This document shows, one piece after another, positions 7,122 through 13,419 of a stretch of DNA of 13,419 nt; the stretch's first letter is position 1, and every line of letters begins with the position of its first letter. Below the pieces are notes generated by a model. The model made no database searches. It was not told where the DNA came from and saw only the letters and a list, made by a program, of their open reading frames with translations. The stretch lies in NCBI GenBank assembly GCA_964392615.1, contig CAYMRB010000280.1:1-13419 (forward strand). Direction: 5' to 3'. The translations under genes were made by a program, and so were the position numbers. The DNA is from CAYMRB01 sp964392615. GTDB taxonomy: Bacteria; Planctomycetota; UBA8108.

Positions 7122-7970
7122 ATGACAACGCACGTCGTGATGCGATCGCACAACGACATGCCGCTCGTCGGCGAGACGCTCTCCGCGCTCTCGAGTCAGC
7201 GCGGCGACTTCGATCTCGTCGTGATCGACAACGCGTCGAGCGACGGCACGCGCGAGGAGGCCGAGAAGTACACGCGCCACATCGTCAACGTGCCGGCTGG
7301 AGAGTACGTTCCGGGCCGCGTGCTGAACCGCGGCATGGAGGAGACCTCCGGCGATATCGTCGTGTTCNNNNNNNNNNGCACTCCGCAGAACGGCGATTGG
7401 CTGTCACAGCTGGTCGACGGGTTCACCGACGACGACGTCGCGGCGGTCTTCGGCCGCCAGATACCGCGTCCGGACTGCGCTCCCCTCCACGCGAAGGACA
7501 CCGAGGACACGTACGGCGACGGTAGCCGCCAACAGTACTGGAAGCACTGCTTCTCGATGGCGTCGTCGGCGATCCGACGCTCGTGTTGGGAGGAACGTCC
7601 GTTCAACGAGGACATTCAGTACTCCGAGGACATCGAGTGGACCTGGTGGGCCAGGAGGCAGGGATACAAGATCGGTTACGTGCCGACCTCGGTCGTCATG
7701 CACTCGCACAACTACACGCTCCGCCAGCTCTATCGCCGGCACTACGGCGAAGGACGGGCGGAGGCGTCCATCTTCGACTGGAGCCCCTGGGAGCGCGGCT
7801 GGCTCCGGTACTCCCTCCTGCCATACGGACGCCAAGTTCTGAACGACTGGAAGTACGCGCTCAAGTCCGGAAGCGTAATGAGCATCGCCTCATCGCCGGT
7901 GACGCGTCTGGCACAGCTCCTGGGACGTCGGGCCGGATTCAAACGGGGGTGGAAACAACGATGTCAGTAA
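7122..7970 (+). CDS. Glycosyltransferase family 2, rhamnosyltransferase-like (contains 10-N gap)
   Basis: About 282 residues, usual for a soluble GT-A enzyme. It moves a sugar from a nucleotide donor to a lipid-linked or growing glycan at the cytoplasmic membrane face. Seen: an N-terminal strand, then VVIDNASSDGT at 33-43; GDIVVF before the gap and TPQNGDWL after it, where the metal-binding DXD is expected; GRQIPRPD at 111-118; and SEDIEWTWWARRQGYKI with the Glu169-Asp170 catalytic-base region. HSHNYTLRQLYRRHYGEG near the C-terminus resembles bacterial rhamnosyltransferase-type GT2 proteins; donor and acceptor remain unproven. Residues 83-86 are unknown because of the N run at 7368-7377, but the frame matches on both sides. 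ATG 7122 follows a GAGAAAG site 7 bases after the previous stop. The 3' end overlaps the next gene by 10 bases. Confidence 0.9.
   Translation: MTTHVVMRSHNDMPLVGETLSALSSQRGDFDLVVIDNASSDGTREEAEKYTRHIVNVPAGEYVPGRVLNRGMEETSGDIVVFXXXXTPQNGDWLSQLVDGFTDDDVAAVFGRQIPRPDCAPLHAKDTEDTYGDGSRQQYWKHCFSMASSAIRRSCWEERPFNEDIQYSEDIEWTWWARRQGYKIGYVPTSVVMHSHNYTLRQLYRRHYGEGRAEASIFDWSPWERGWLRYSLLPYGRQVLNDWKYALKSGSVMSIASSPVTRLAQLLGRRAGFKRGWKQRCQ
7368..7377. other. Assembly gap (10 N) inside the glycosyltransferase gene
   Basis: Ten ambiguous bases interrupt the gene where the metal-binding DXD loop should be encoded. The codon at its right edge reads nGC. The frame is continuous across the 10 N, but 10 is a common placeholder size. 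Family members often have F-L-N/D-x-D-x-T-P here, five residues between Phe and Thr, while the gap leaves room for four. A true length of 13 bases would also keep the frame. Confidence 0.95.
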
Positions 7971-9100
7971 GCGAAGAACACGCCGTCATAGACCGCGAGC
8001 GGAGCGACGCTTCGGCCGTCGCGTCTCCCGACATCGCCTTCGCGAGCCACGCGTCGCGCGAGTTCAACGAACGGCTCGGTGAGGTCATCGGTCGGTTCAC
8101 GGAGGACACGAAGGCGGCGCTCGGGGACAACCTCTTCGCGCTCGTGCTCGGCGGTGGCTACGGCCGCTCCGAGGGTGGTGTCCTGGTGGTCGACGGCGTC
8201 GAGAAGCCCTACAACGACTTGGACTTCACACTGGTCGTCAGAGACAAGCGAACCGTTCCGTTCGCGCGTCTCGACGAGATCTCCGAGAAGTACGAGCACG
8301 AGATCGGCATCCACGTCGACTTCAGCCGTCCACTGTCCGCTGCCGACGTTCGATCGCTGCCCCACTGGCTGATGTGGCAGGATCTTCTCAACGGACACAT
8401 CACGATCGCCGGCGAAGAGAACTACCTCGCGAAGCACGCTCCCGCCAAGCTCGGCGGTCCGCTTCCGACGATCGAGGCCACGCGGCTCCTTCTCAACCGT
8501 GGAGCCGGCCTGCTGTGGGCCCTGCGGATCTGTCGCGGTGCGGCCGACAAGGAGGACGCCGACTTCGAGCGACGCAACCTGCAGAAATGCGTCCTCGCGT
8601 TGGGCGACGCGCTCCTCATCTGCCACGAGGCGTACGCCACGCCCTACCGGGGACGCGACGAGCGTGTCGAGAAACTCGCGGCGTCCGTGAAGGAAGTCGG
8701 GGACTTCTGCCTGACGGGGCTCTACCGTGAGGCTCTCGCCTTCAAGTTCGAGCCGCACTCGGTTTCCGAACAACCGCCATCCGAGGAGCGATTGGTGGAA
8801 GTCGCCGGGCTCTGGGGACAGGTCTTCCTGCACGTCGAGAGAGTCCGCACCGGCAGGAACTGGCCGTCACTCGACGCGTACGTCGCGTGGCACGGCATCC
8901 GCGAGCCGGAACAGCACGGCTGGCGAGAGCGCGCCAAGAGCCTGCTGCGGAATCTCCTCCGCGGTCAGTTCTCGTCGCGATATCCGCGCGAAGAGCTGTA
9001 CCGCCAGCTTCCCGCCCTTCTCGGCCTGACGACCGAGACGTGCGAGAGCTGGAAGGAGGACGGCGATGCCTTCTTCGCGACCTGGGAGAGATTCAATTGA
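7961..9100 (+). CDS. Nucleotidyltransferase-fold protein, function unknown
   Basis: A 379-residue protein, no signal peptide or membrane helix. Seen: the nucleotidyltransferase-superfamily signature, VLGGGYGRSEGG (Gly64-Gly66 onward), followed by YNDLDFTLVV with Asp86 and Asp88. A third carboxylate fits Asp120 in IHVDFS, so the metal-binding triad looks complete. The remaining 250 residues are mostly helical and charged and I do not recognise them; ALGDALLICHEAYATPYRGR is a possible helical domain. Known: this fold transfers nucleotidyl groups to sugars, antibiotics, proteins or RNA. It is much longer than minimal MNT/HEPN-type antitoxins, and no HEPN partner is adjacent. ATG 7961 lies inside the glycosyltransferase gene (10-base overlap) after a GGGGGTGG site. 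The 3' end overlaps the kinase gene as TTGA. It may activate a phosphorylated compound made by that kinase (inference). Confidence 0.75.
   Translation: MSVSEEHAVIDRERSDASAVASPDIAFASHASREFNERLGEVIGRFTEDTKAALGDNLFALVLGGGYGRSEGGVLVVDGVEKPYNDLDFTLVVRDKRTVPFARLDEISEKYEHEIGIHVDFSRPLSAADVRSLPHWLMWQDLLNGHITIAGEENYLAKHAPAKLGGPLPTIEATRLLLNRGAGLLWALRICRGAADKEDADFERRNLQKCVLALGDALLICHEAYATPYRGRDERVEKLAASVKEVGDFCLTGLYREALAFKFEPHSVSEQPPSEERLVEVAGLWGQVFLHVERVRTGRNWPSLDAYVAWHGIREPEQHGWRERAKSLLRNLLRGQFSSRYPREELYRQLPALLGLTTETCESWKEDGDAFFATWERFN
9084..9090 (+). promoter_or_regulatory. Ribosome binding site supporting the TTG start of the kinase gene
   Basis: GGGAGAG, 6 bases before TTG 9097, is a strong Shine-Dalgarno match. 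With the TTGA stop/start overlap it makes TTG the likely start. The next in-frame ATG codons lie well inside the kinase domain, and an ATG at 8887 would lie deep inside the previous gene. Confidence 0.6.
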
Positions 9101-10038
9101 CGACCGCGCACGAGACGACATCACTGGCGGAGCAGTTCTCGGCCGATCTCGACCTCGCCATCCGTTCGGTCAGCTTGATCCAACGGAACGCCTACTGCGC
9201 GATCTACCGGGTCGACGACGGCGAAACGCCGTACATCGTCAAGCAGTATCACGGCGACGATCCGAGCCTCGCCTCCGCCGAAGCCGAAGCCGTGGACTTC
9301 TATCACGGCCTGGCGTGCGAGAACGCCGCGCTCATCGATTCCCGCGCGGTGCGCTTGAACCCCGACCGCAACATCGTCTGCCTCGGCTTCGTTCAGGGAG
9401 AGTGCTTCAGCAAGACGGTCTACCGGGGCAGGACGAACCGAGCGGAGCGCGACCGGTCCTGTCGCATCATGACGACGCTGGGCTCGGTCCTGCGAGAGAT
9501 TCGCACGCGCACTGCGGCGCCCGGCGCACCGACGTCGCCGTTCATGTTCGAGTACATCCGGTACTGCTCGGGACGCTTGCGAAACCTGCCCGTGCTCGGC
9601 CCCACGCTATTCCGGAACATGGTCGACTCCGCGGAGCACATCCTCGAGACCTTCCAAGCCGCTGACGTGACGCCGTCCTTCATCCACGGCGATTTCGTCT
9701 GCCGCAACATTCACGTCGACGGCGATCGCGTCGGGCTCATCGACTTCGCGAACACGATCGCGACGAGCCACACGCTCAACGACGTCTACAACATGCGCAC
9801 GACGCTCGGAAGTCTCCTGTTGCCGCCCGCGTACCGTCGCGAGCTTCTCGACGCGTTCGCCGCAGGGTTAGGAGACCTCGATCTCGAGGAGGCCGCGCAT
9901 CGCTTCTACTACGAGTACCACCGTCGAAGATGGCTGATGCTGAAGCTGTACAGTCGCAGCCCGGCGAACTGGGCCCTCTCCGCCGCTGCGCTCGCTTCGT
10001 TCTGCCGCCCTTACGAGCGAACTGATGTCTCGCGATGA
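9097..10038 (+). CDS. APH/choline-kinase-like phosphotransferase
   Basis: A 313-residue soluble kinase-fold protein. Seen: YIVKQY with the ATP-binding Lys49, an AEAEAV helix with a candidate partner Glu (62 or 64), IHGDFVCRN with the catalytic loop H197-G-D199 and Asn204, and LIDFAN with the metal-binding Asp216. All catalytic residues of the aminoglycoside-phosphotransferase fold are present. Known: this family includes antibiotic kinases, choline/ethanolamine kinases, homoserine kinase and sugar kinases. The fold does not fix the substrate. The position between a nucleotidyltransferase gene (TTGA overlap) and a polymerase gene (ATGA overlap) argues against antibiotic resistance and for a role in glycan precursor or substituent phosphorylation (inference). 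Kinase then nucleotidyltransferase is the logic of CDP-choline or NDP-sugar synthesis. The translation start is an uncommon TTG. Confidence 0.85.
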   Translation: MTTAHETTSLAEQFSADLDLAIRSVSLIQRNAYCAIYRVDDGETPYIVKQYHGDDPSLASAEAEAVDFYHGLACENAALIDSRAVRLNPDRNIVCLGFVQGECFSKTVYRGRTNRAERDRSCRIMTTLGSVLREIRTRTAAPGAPTSPFMFEYIRYCSGRLRNLPVLGPTLFRNMVDSAEHILETFQAADVTPSFIHGDFVCRNIHVDGDRVGLIDFANTIATSHTLNDVYNMRTTLGSLLLPPAYRRELLDAFAAGLGDLDLEEAAHRFYYEYHRRRWLMLKLYSRSPANWALSAAALASFCRPYERTDVSR

Positions 10039-11456
10039 GCATCGCGTCGTTACTCGGAATCCTCATGTTCCTCGTGGGAGTCCCCGCGGTGACCGGATTC
10101 CTCATGGCGCAGCCGAAGTACTACCGGCTCGTGCTCACGGTGATGGTCTTCTCGACCTGCCACATCAAGAAGCCCTTCTACCAGGAGGTGCTATTCGAGA
10201 CGTACCGCGGCGTTGATCGCGGCTTCGGCGTCACGATTCCGGACCTCCTCTTCTTCGGGCTGTTCTTCTACATCCTGCTCAATCGCCGCAAAGGGGTCGC
10301 CTTGTGGCCGTTCAACTTCGGCCCGTGGCTTCTCATCGTCGCCCTGTCCGCAATCTCGGTCTTTCAGTCGGCGGTGACGTACTACGGCCTCTTCACGCTG
10401 CACAAGTACATCCGCGCAATCGTTCTGTACTGGGTCGCGGTGAACGCGCTACGGGACCGCAAGGACGTACAAGCGGTCATCAACGGCTTCATCTACGCGC
10501 TCGTCTTCCAAGGCTGGGTCGTCCTCTTCGATCGCTATGTGACGGGCAAGGCGGTCAATCGATCCGTAGGGAGCTTTCCGCACCCGAACACGCTCGCGAT
10601 GTACGTCGATCTGATACTCCCCGTCGTGCTGTCCGTCTATCTCACCGGCACGCTGTCGAAGAGGATGGGGCGACTCGCCGTGCTCGGAGTGGCGCTCGGC
10701 ATGGTCGCCGTGATCTTCACGAAATCACGCGCGGCGCTGGTCATCATGCTGGGAGCCGTGGGTGCGACCTGTGCGCTATCGGTGGTCTGGAAGCCCACGA
10801 TCCGGAAGTTCTCGGTCATCGGTGTGGGGCTCTTCGCCTGCATGATCGGAGGGGCGATCGTGGCGCCCATGATCATCAAGCGATTCACCGAGGCGCCCAA
10901 GGAGTCCCACGAGACGCGGGTCTACTTCAACCACGCAGCCATCGCGATGGCGAACGACAGCACGTTCGGGGTCGGCCTCAACGCGTACTCGTGGGCGCTT
11001 GCCAACACGGACTACTACTGGCTCGTCTATCCAGACAAGCTGGACACCGTCAAGGACTTGGTGGAGTTCCGGGACAGCAAGCAGGGGAAGAGCCGACTCG
11101 GCACCGCACACCACATCTACTACCTGTTCGCGGCCGAGACCGGCTGGCTGGGAATGTGGTGCTTTATCGTCTTCATCGGGCGCTTCTACCTGCGCGCCGC
11201 ATGGGTCTTCTTACGGACGCGAGTCGAGTACGACAAAGCGATCATCCTCGGCATGTTGCCAGCGTTCGCCACGCTCCATCTGCAGGGATTGCTCGAGTGG
11301 ATCTTCCGCCAGACGCAGGTGTTCTATCTGTTCTTCATCGTGTCGGGGCTGATGGTGGCCGTGTCGCGGCTGCCCAAAGAGAACAAGGGAAAGCAACGGC
11401 GAGTGCGGTCGGTCAAGGGACGCCCGAAGTCCGGAATGCGGGCCGTGACGACATGA
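10035..11456 (+). CDS. O-antigen ligase/polymerase family membrane protein (Wzy-like)
   Basis: A 473-residue polytopic inner-membrane protein with about 11-12 helices and a basic cytoplasmic C-terminal tail (lysine/arginine-rich after residue 450). Seen: FTKSRAAL around Ser231-Arg232, a large loop beginning near ETRVYFNHA, GVGLNAYSWA near residues 312-319, HH at 359-360, and AAETGWLGMW. These match the Wzy_C (O-antigen ligase/polymerase) pattern of SR, a G-x-G-x-N loop and a loop His before an E-x-G-x-x-G helix. Known: such proteins polymerise undecaprenyl-linked repeats in the periplasm or ligate glycan to a lipid or protein. With a flippase and chain-length gene next, polymerase is the likelier role. 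ATG 10035 overlaps the kinase stop (ATGA), and the stop overlaps the minicistron start. Confidence 0.9.
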   Translation: MSIASLLGILMFLVGVPAVTGFLMAQPKYYRLVLTVMVFSTCHIKKPFYQEVLFETYRGVDRGFGVTIPDLLFFGLFFYILLNRRKGVALWPFNFGPWLLIVALSAISVFQSAVTYYGLFTLHKYIRAIVLYWVAVNALRDRKDVQAVINGFIYALVFQGWVVLFDRYVTGKAVNRSVGSFPHPNTLAMYVDLILPVVLSVYLTGTLSKRMGRLAVLGVALGMVAVIFTKSRAALVIMLGAVGATCALSVVWKPTIRKFSVIGVGLFACMIGGAIVAPMIIKRFTEAPKESHETRVYFNHAAIAMANDSTFGVGLNAYSWALANTDYYWLVYPDKLDTVKDLVEFRDSKQGKSRLGTAHHIYYLFAAETGWLGMWCFIVFIGRFYLRAAWVFLRTRVEYDKAIILGMLPAFATLHLQGLLEWIFRQTQVFYLFFIVSGLMVAVSRLPKENKGKQRRVRSVKGRPKSGMRAVTT

Positions 11457-11506
11457 ACGCTCGCACGCTGTTCACTCGGCGGAAGTCGAGAGAGGTGAGG
11501 AGATGA
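11453..11506 (+). CDS. Possible 17-codon coupling minicistron between polymerase and flippase genes
   Basis: ATG 11453 overlaps the polymerase stop as ATGA. The frame runs 17 codons and its TGA (11504-11506) overlaps the flippase ATG 11503, again as ATGA. The predicted peptide is MNARTLFTRRKSREVRR, very basic and with no known motif. The flippase ribosome site AGAGG (11491-11495) lies inside it. A ribosome finishing the polymerase could translate this and stop exactly on the flippase start, giving translational coupling across the 46-base gap. It has no good ribosome site of its own. It may be chance, since ATGA junctions are common here. Confidence 0.35.
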   Translation: MNARTLFTRRKSREVRR

Positions 11507-13083
11507 CGACGGAAACGGTCGAAGCAGCCCCCACTGCCGCGCCGCCGAAACGCGCGCGTTCGAAGGCGATTCTCTGGAATACGCTGTCGAGCTACTCGCG
11601 CGACCTCGTTGACGCCGTGACGATGATCGTGCTGACGCCGATCCTGATCCAGACGCTCGGCAAGGCCGGCTTCGGCCTCTGGTCCTTGATCTGGGCGTTC
11701 GTGAACTGGTTCGCGCTCCTCGACATGGGGATCGGAACGTCGGTCGTGAAGTTCATCGCCGACGCGCGAGGCCGCGGAGACATCGACGGCCAGCGGCGAG
11801 CCATCGCGACCCTGTTCTGGGTCTATGCCGTCCTCGGCGGCCTCCTCATCGCCGGGATCGCGGGCAGCGTGTTCCTCTTCAACGATCTCCTGGCGATCCC
11901 GCCGGAGCAGTCCGCGACAGCCTCGTTCGTCCTGATCGCTCTCGGAGCACGCTCGGCGGCGTGCATGCCGTTGGGCATGTTCCGCGGCGTGCTGGTCGGA
12001 AACCAGCGCATGCGCGTCGCGAACGCGTACAAGATCCTCGCAGGCGTCGTCTATCTCGTAACGGCTGTCGTCGGCTTGCGATACTTCCCGGACCTCCGGT
12101 TCTTGGCGCTCCTGAACCTGTTCGTCGGGATCGCTCCCATGGTCGCGATGATGGTGCACGCCAAGGCAACGCTCCCGGGGACGAGCGTTCACCCGCGCTA
12201 TTTCGACAAATCGCTCGTCAAGAAGCTGTCGTCGTTCTCGTTCTACTTCATGATCATCCAGGTCGCCGGCCTGATCTATACGAAGGTCGATGCGATCATC
12301 ATCCAATCCGTCCTGTCGCTCGAGATGGTCGCGGTCTACACGATCGCCATGCGATTGGCCGAGAAGGGCCAGCAGTTCTGCTCGCATCTTCCGAAGGCGC
12401 TGACACCGATCGTCGCCGAGCTGCACAGCGCTGGAGAGGAGAAGAACCAGCAGGCCGTCTGGTATCTCGGCACAAAGTTGACCGTCGCGTTTTCCGTGCC
12501 GCTCTTGCTCGGCTTGATGGTGCTCGCGCGGCCGCTCGTCCTCGCGTGGACCGGTCCCGAACTCGTCGACAGCGCAGCCGCGTTGGTCTGGCTCGCAGCA
12601 GCGGCTCTTGTCACGGTTATCCACGGAAACACCGTGAACGTACTCAGCATGGCAGGTCACCAACGCTACCTGGCCTCAGCGATGATCGCCGGCCAGCTGC
12701 TGAACCTCGGGCTGTCCCTGGTCCTCATCCGTTACGAGGGCATCCTCGGTGTCGCGAAGGCGACGTTCATCTCTGCCCTGCCACTGCAGGTGCTGCTGAT
12801 CCAGCGCCGGGCGAACAAGGTGTTCGGCACTTCGTGCTGGAGCTTCTACTGGCGAACCGTCGCCCCTTGCGCAATCCCGACCGCGATTCTTCTCGGACTG
12901 TTCTTCGGTTCGCGCTCGTACTGGGAGCCCGGAGGCCTCATCGGGGTCGCGGCGCTCGAGGGGATCGGCGCGATAACGTTCTGGGCCGCATTCTGGGCCT
13001 TTGGCCTGAGCCGTCGGGAGAGGGTATATTTTTCTGAGAAAGTGCTCTCTCGGCTGCGCAAGCGGAGAAAGGCGACGGTATAG
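11503..13083 (+). CDS. Oligosaccharide flippase family protein (Wzx-like)
   Basis: A 526-residue protein with roughly 12-14 membrane helices, normal to slightly long for the family. It flips undecaprenyl-linked repeat units across the inner membrane. Seen: a polar N-terminus, then ILWNTLSSYSRDLVDAV...TPILIQTLGKAGFGLWSLIWA, the typical first two helices, followed by LLDMGIGTSVVKFIADARGRGD. Later come FSFYFMIIQVAGLIYTKVDAIII and a MRLAEKGQQF loop, characteristic of the polysaccharide-biosynthesis/flippase group, and an IQRRANKVFG loop. The C-terminus is Arg/Lys-rich. The start is ATG 11503 with AGAGG seven bases upstream. The gene follows the polymerase, as is common in Wzx/Wzy loci, and is separated by 78 bases from the chain-length gene. 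Confidence 0.92.
   Translation: MTTETVEAAPTAAPPKRARSKAILWNTLSSYSRDLVDAVTMIVLTPILIQTLGKAGFGLWSLIWAFVNWFALLDMGIGTSVVKFIADARGRGDIDGQRRAIATLFWVYAVLGGLLIAGIAGSVFLFNDLLAIPPEQSATASFVLIALGARSAACMPLGMFRGVLVGNQRMRVANAYKILAGVVYLVTAVVGLRYFPDLRFLALLNLFVGIAPMVAMMVHAKATLPGTSVHPRYFDKSLVKKLSSFSFYFMIIQVAGLIYTKVDAIIIQSVLSLEMVAVYTIAMRLAEKGQQFCSHLPKALTPIVAELHSAGEEKNQQAVWYLGTKLTVAFSVPLLLGLMVLARPLVLAWTGPELVDSAAALVWLAAAALVTVIHGNTVNVLSMAGHQRYLASAMIAGQLLNLGLSLVLIRYEGILGVAKATFISALPLQVLLIQRRANKVFGTSCWSFYWRTVAPCAIPTAILLGLFFGSRSYWEPGGLIGVAALEGIGAITFWAAFWAFGLSRRERVYFSEKVLSRLRKRRKATV
13001..13030 (+). promoter_or_regulatory. Candidate sigma-70-like promoter inside the flippase 3' end, for the chain-length gene
   Basis: TTGGCC at 13001-13006 and TATATT at 13025-13030, 18 bases apart, match the -35 box at 4 of 6 and the -10 box at 5 of 6 positions. 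This is a conspicuous AT-rich hexamer in GC-rich coding DNA. Transcription would begin near 13037, giving a leader of about 125 bases before GTG 13162. It may be coincidental because it lies in coding sequence. Confidence 0.3.
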
Positions 13084-13103
13084 CCTTTGTCCGTCTTGTC
13101 GCA

Positions 13104-13138
13104 GGTTGGCAACCGCTCGGCGTGCCCATGGCGCCGAG
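13104..13138 (+). promoter_or_regulatory. Two adjacent hairpins in the leader of the chain-length gene
   Basis: GGTT/AACC (13104-13114) forms a small hairpin with a 3-base loop. Directly after it CTCGGCG (13116-13122) pairs with CGCCGAG (13132-13138) in a 7-bp GC-rich stem. The second can be redrawn as 9 bp with a 2-base bulge and a CAT loop. No T-run follows, so it is not an intrinsic terminator. The purine-rich ribosome region begins right after it, so it might tune translation or RNA processing between the flippase and chain-length genes. Confidence 0.3.
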
Positions 13139-13161
13139 AGAGGGGGAGGCGCTAGAGGTAG

Positions 13162-13419
13162 GTGGCACCACCAGACGCAGTTGGCTACACCAGCGTCGCG
13201 GAGGAGCCGGCGGTTGAACTCGACGAACAGGGGGAGGCCGCGGGCGGACTCCCTCTCGACATTGCAACACTAATTATCGGCCTATGGAGACGGAAGTATA
13301 TCTTCGCTGTCTGCGTGATGATGTTCATGGGCTTGGCCGTGGTTGCGGCCGACGCCCTCGGCAAGAAGCTCTACCGCGCCAGCACGGTGCTCGTGTACAA
13401 GCCGCAGGGCGCGGACGCT
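13162..13419 (+). CDS. Wzz/GumC-like polysaccharide chain-length determinant, N-terminal part (runs off right edge)
   Basis: 86 residues are visible. In-frame stops at 13153 and 13159 make GTG 13162 the earliest possible start, and no in-frame ATG occurs before the first membrane helix. The purine-rich GGGGGAGG (13142-13149) and AGAGG (13154-13158) precede it. Seen: an acidic N-terminus of about 30 residues, then PLDIATLIIGLWRRK, a membrane helix at about residues 47-65, and KKLYRASTVLVYKP. The D-x-x-x-L...WRRK entry, first helix and Y-x-A-x-x-x-L-V beginning of the periplasmic domain match the Wzz family of polysaccharide co-polymerases. Known: these proteins set glycan chain length, and some are fused to a tyrosine kinase; that cannot be judged here. 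Its position after the flippase gene supports the call. Confidence 0.8.
   Translation, partial: MAPPDAVGYTSVAEEPAVELDEQGEAAGGLPLDIATLIIGLWRRKYIFAVCVMMFMGLAVVAADALGKKLYRASTVLVYKPQGADA

Noticed and set aside
9097..10038. Antibiotic-resistance kinase
   Set aside because: The fold is APH-like, but both gene junctions overlap glycan-locus genes and no mobile element is near.
7961..10038. MNT/HEPN-type or other toxin-antitoxin pair
   Set aside because: The nucleotidyltransferase-fold protein is too long, the partner is a clear kinase rather than a HEPN protein, and both are coupled to the polymerase gene.
13106..13122. Sigma-54-like element (TTGGCA, then GC at the right GG-N10-GC spacing) before the chain-length gene
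   Set aside because: The -24 half is fair but the -12 half has only the GC of TTGC, and the same bases form a small palindrome.
1..13419. tRNA, rRNA, CRISPR arrays, insertion sequences, attachment sites
   Set aside because: I looked for cloverleaf-like segments, regularly spaced repeats, transposase motifs and flanking inverted repeats and saw none.

Overview
The window is GC-rich DNA, densely coding and nearly all on the plus strand. It carries a cell-surface polysaccharide (Wzx/Wzy-type) locus next to the tail of an exosortase cluster. Exosortase and EpsI-like proteins point to a Gram-negative bacterium with an outer membrane and exopolysaccharide. I cannot name the phylum: the gene mix would fit several high-GC lineages such as Planctomycetota, Verrucomicrobiota, Acidobacteriota or Myxococcota. 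A run of 10 N at 7368-7377 shows this is a scaffolded draft assembly, possibly metagenomic.

Layout. (1) 3-1377, plus: the C-terminal part of an exosortase, an unrecognised multi-pass membrane protein and an EpsI-like exosortase-associated protein, joined by ATGA and TGATG overlaps, so one translationally coupled unit. (2) 1397-2686, minus: an OafA-type membrane O-acyltransferase, convergent with the EpsI-like gene. (3) 2687-3044: a 358-base divergent gap, the only long non-coding stretch. (4) 3045-13083, plus, apparently one operon: glycogen phosphorylase, a STAS-domain anti-sigma-antagonist-like protein, an alkaline-phosphatase-superfamily hydrolase, a family 2 glycosyltransferase, a nucleotidyltransferase-fold protein, an APH-like kinase, an O-antigen ligase/polymerase (Wzy-like), a 17-codon minicistron, and a flippase (Wzx-like). 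(5) 13084-13161: a short leader with two small hairpins, then the start of a Wzz/GumC-like chain-length determinant that runs off the right edge. A possible internal promoter for this gene lies in the 3' end of the flippase gene.

How the genes may work together (inference). Glycogen phosphorylase would supply glucose-1-phosphate for nucleotide-sugar synthesis. The glycosyltransferase adds a sugar to a lipid-linked repeat, the flippase exports it, the Wzy-like protein polymerises it, the Wzz-like protein sets chain length and the acyltransferase decorates it. The STAS protein could be a phosphorylation-controlled switch. The least explained part is the block hydrolase / glycosyltransferase / nucleotidyltransferase / kinase at 5927-10038. 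Its members have intact catalytic motifs for phosphoryl and nucleotidyl chemistry and are translationally linked to the polymerase gene. It could make or remove a phosphorylated substituent of the glycan, and it is the best candidate here for an undescribed function.
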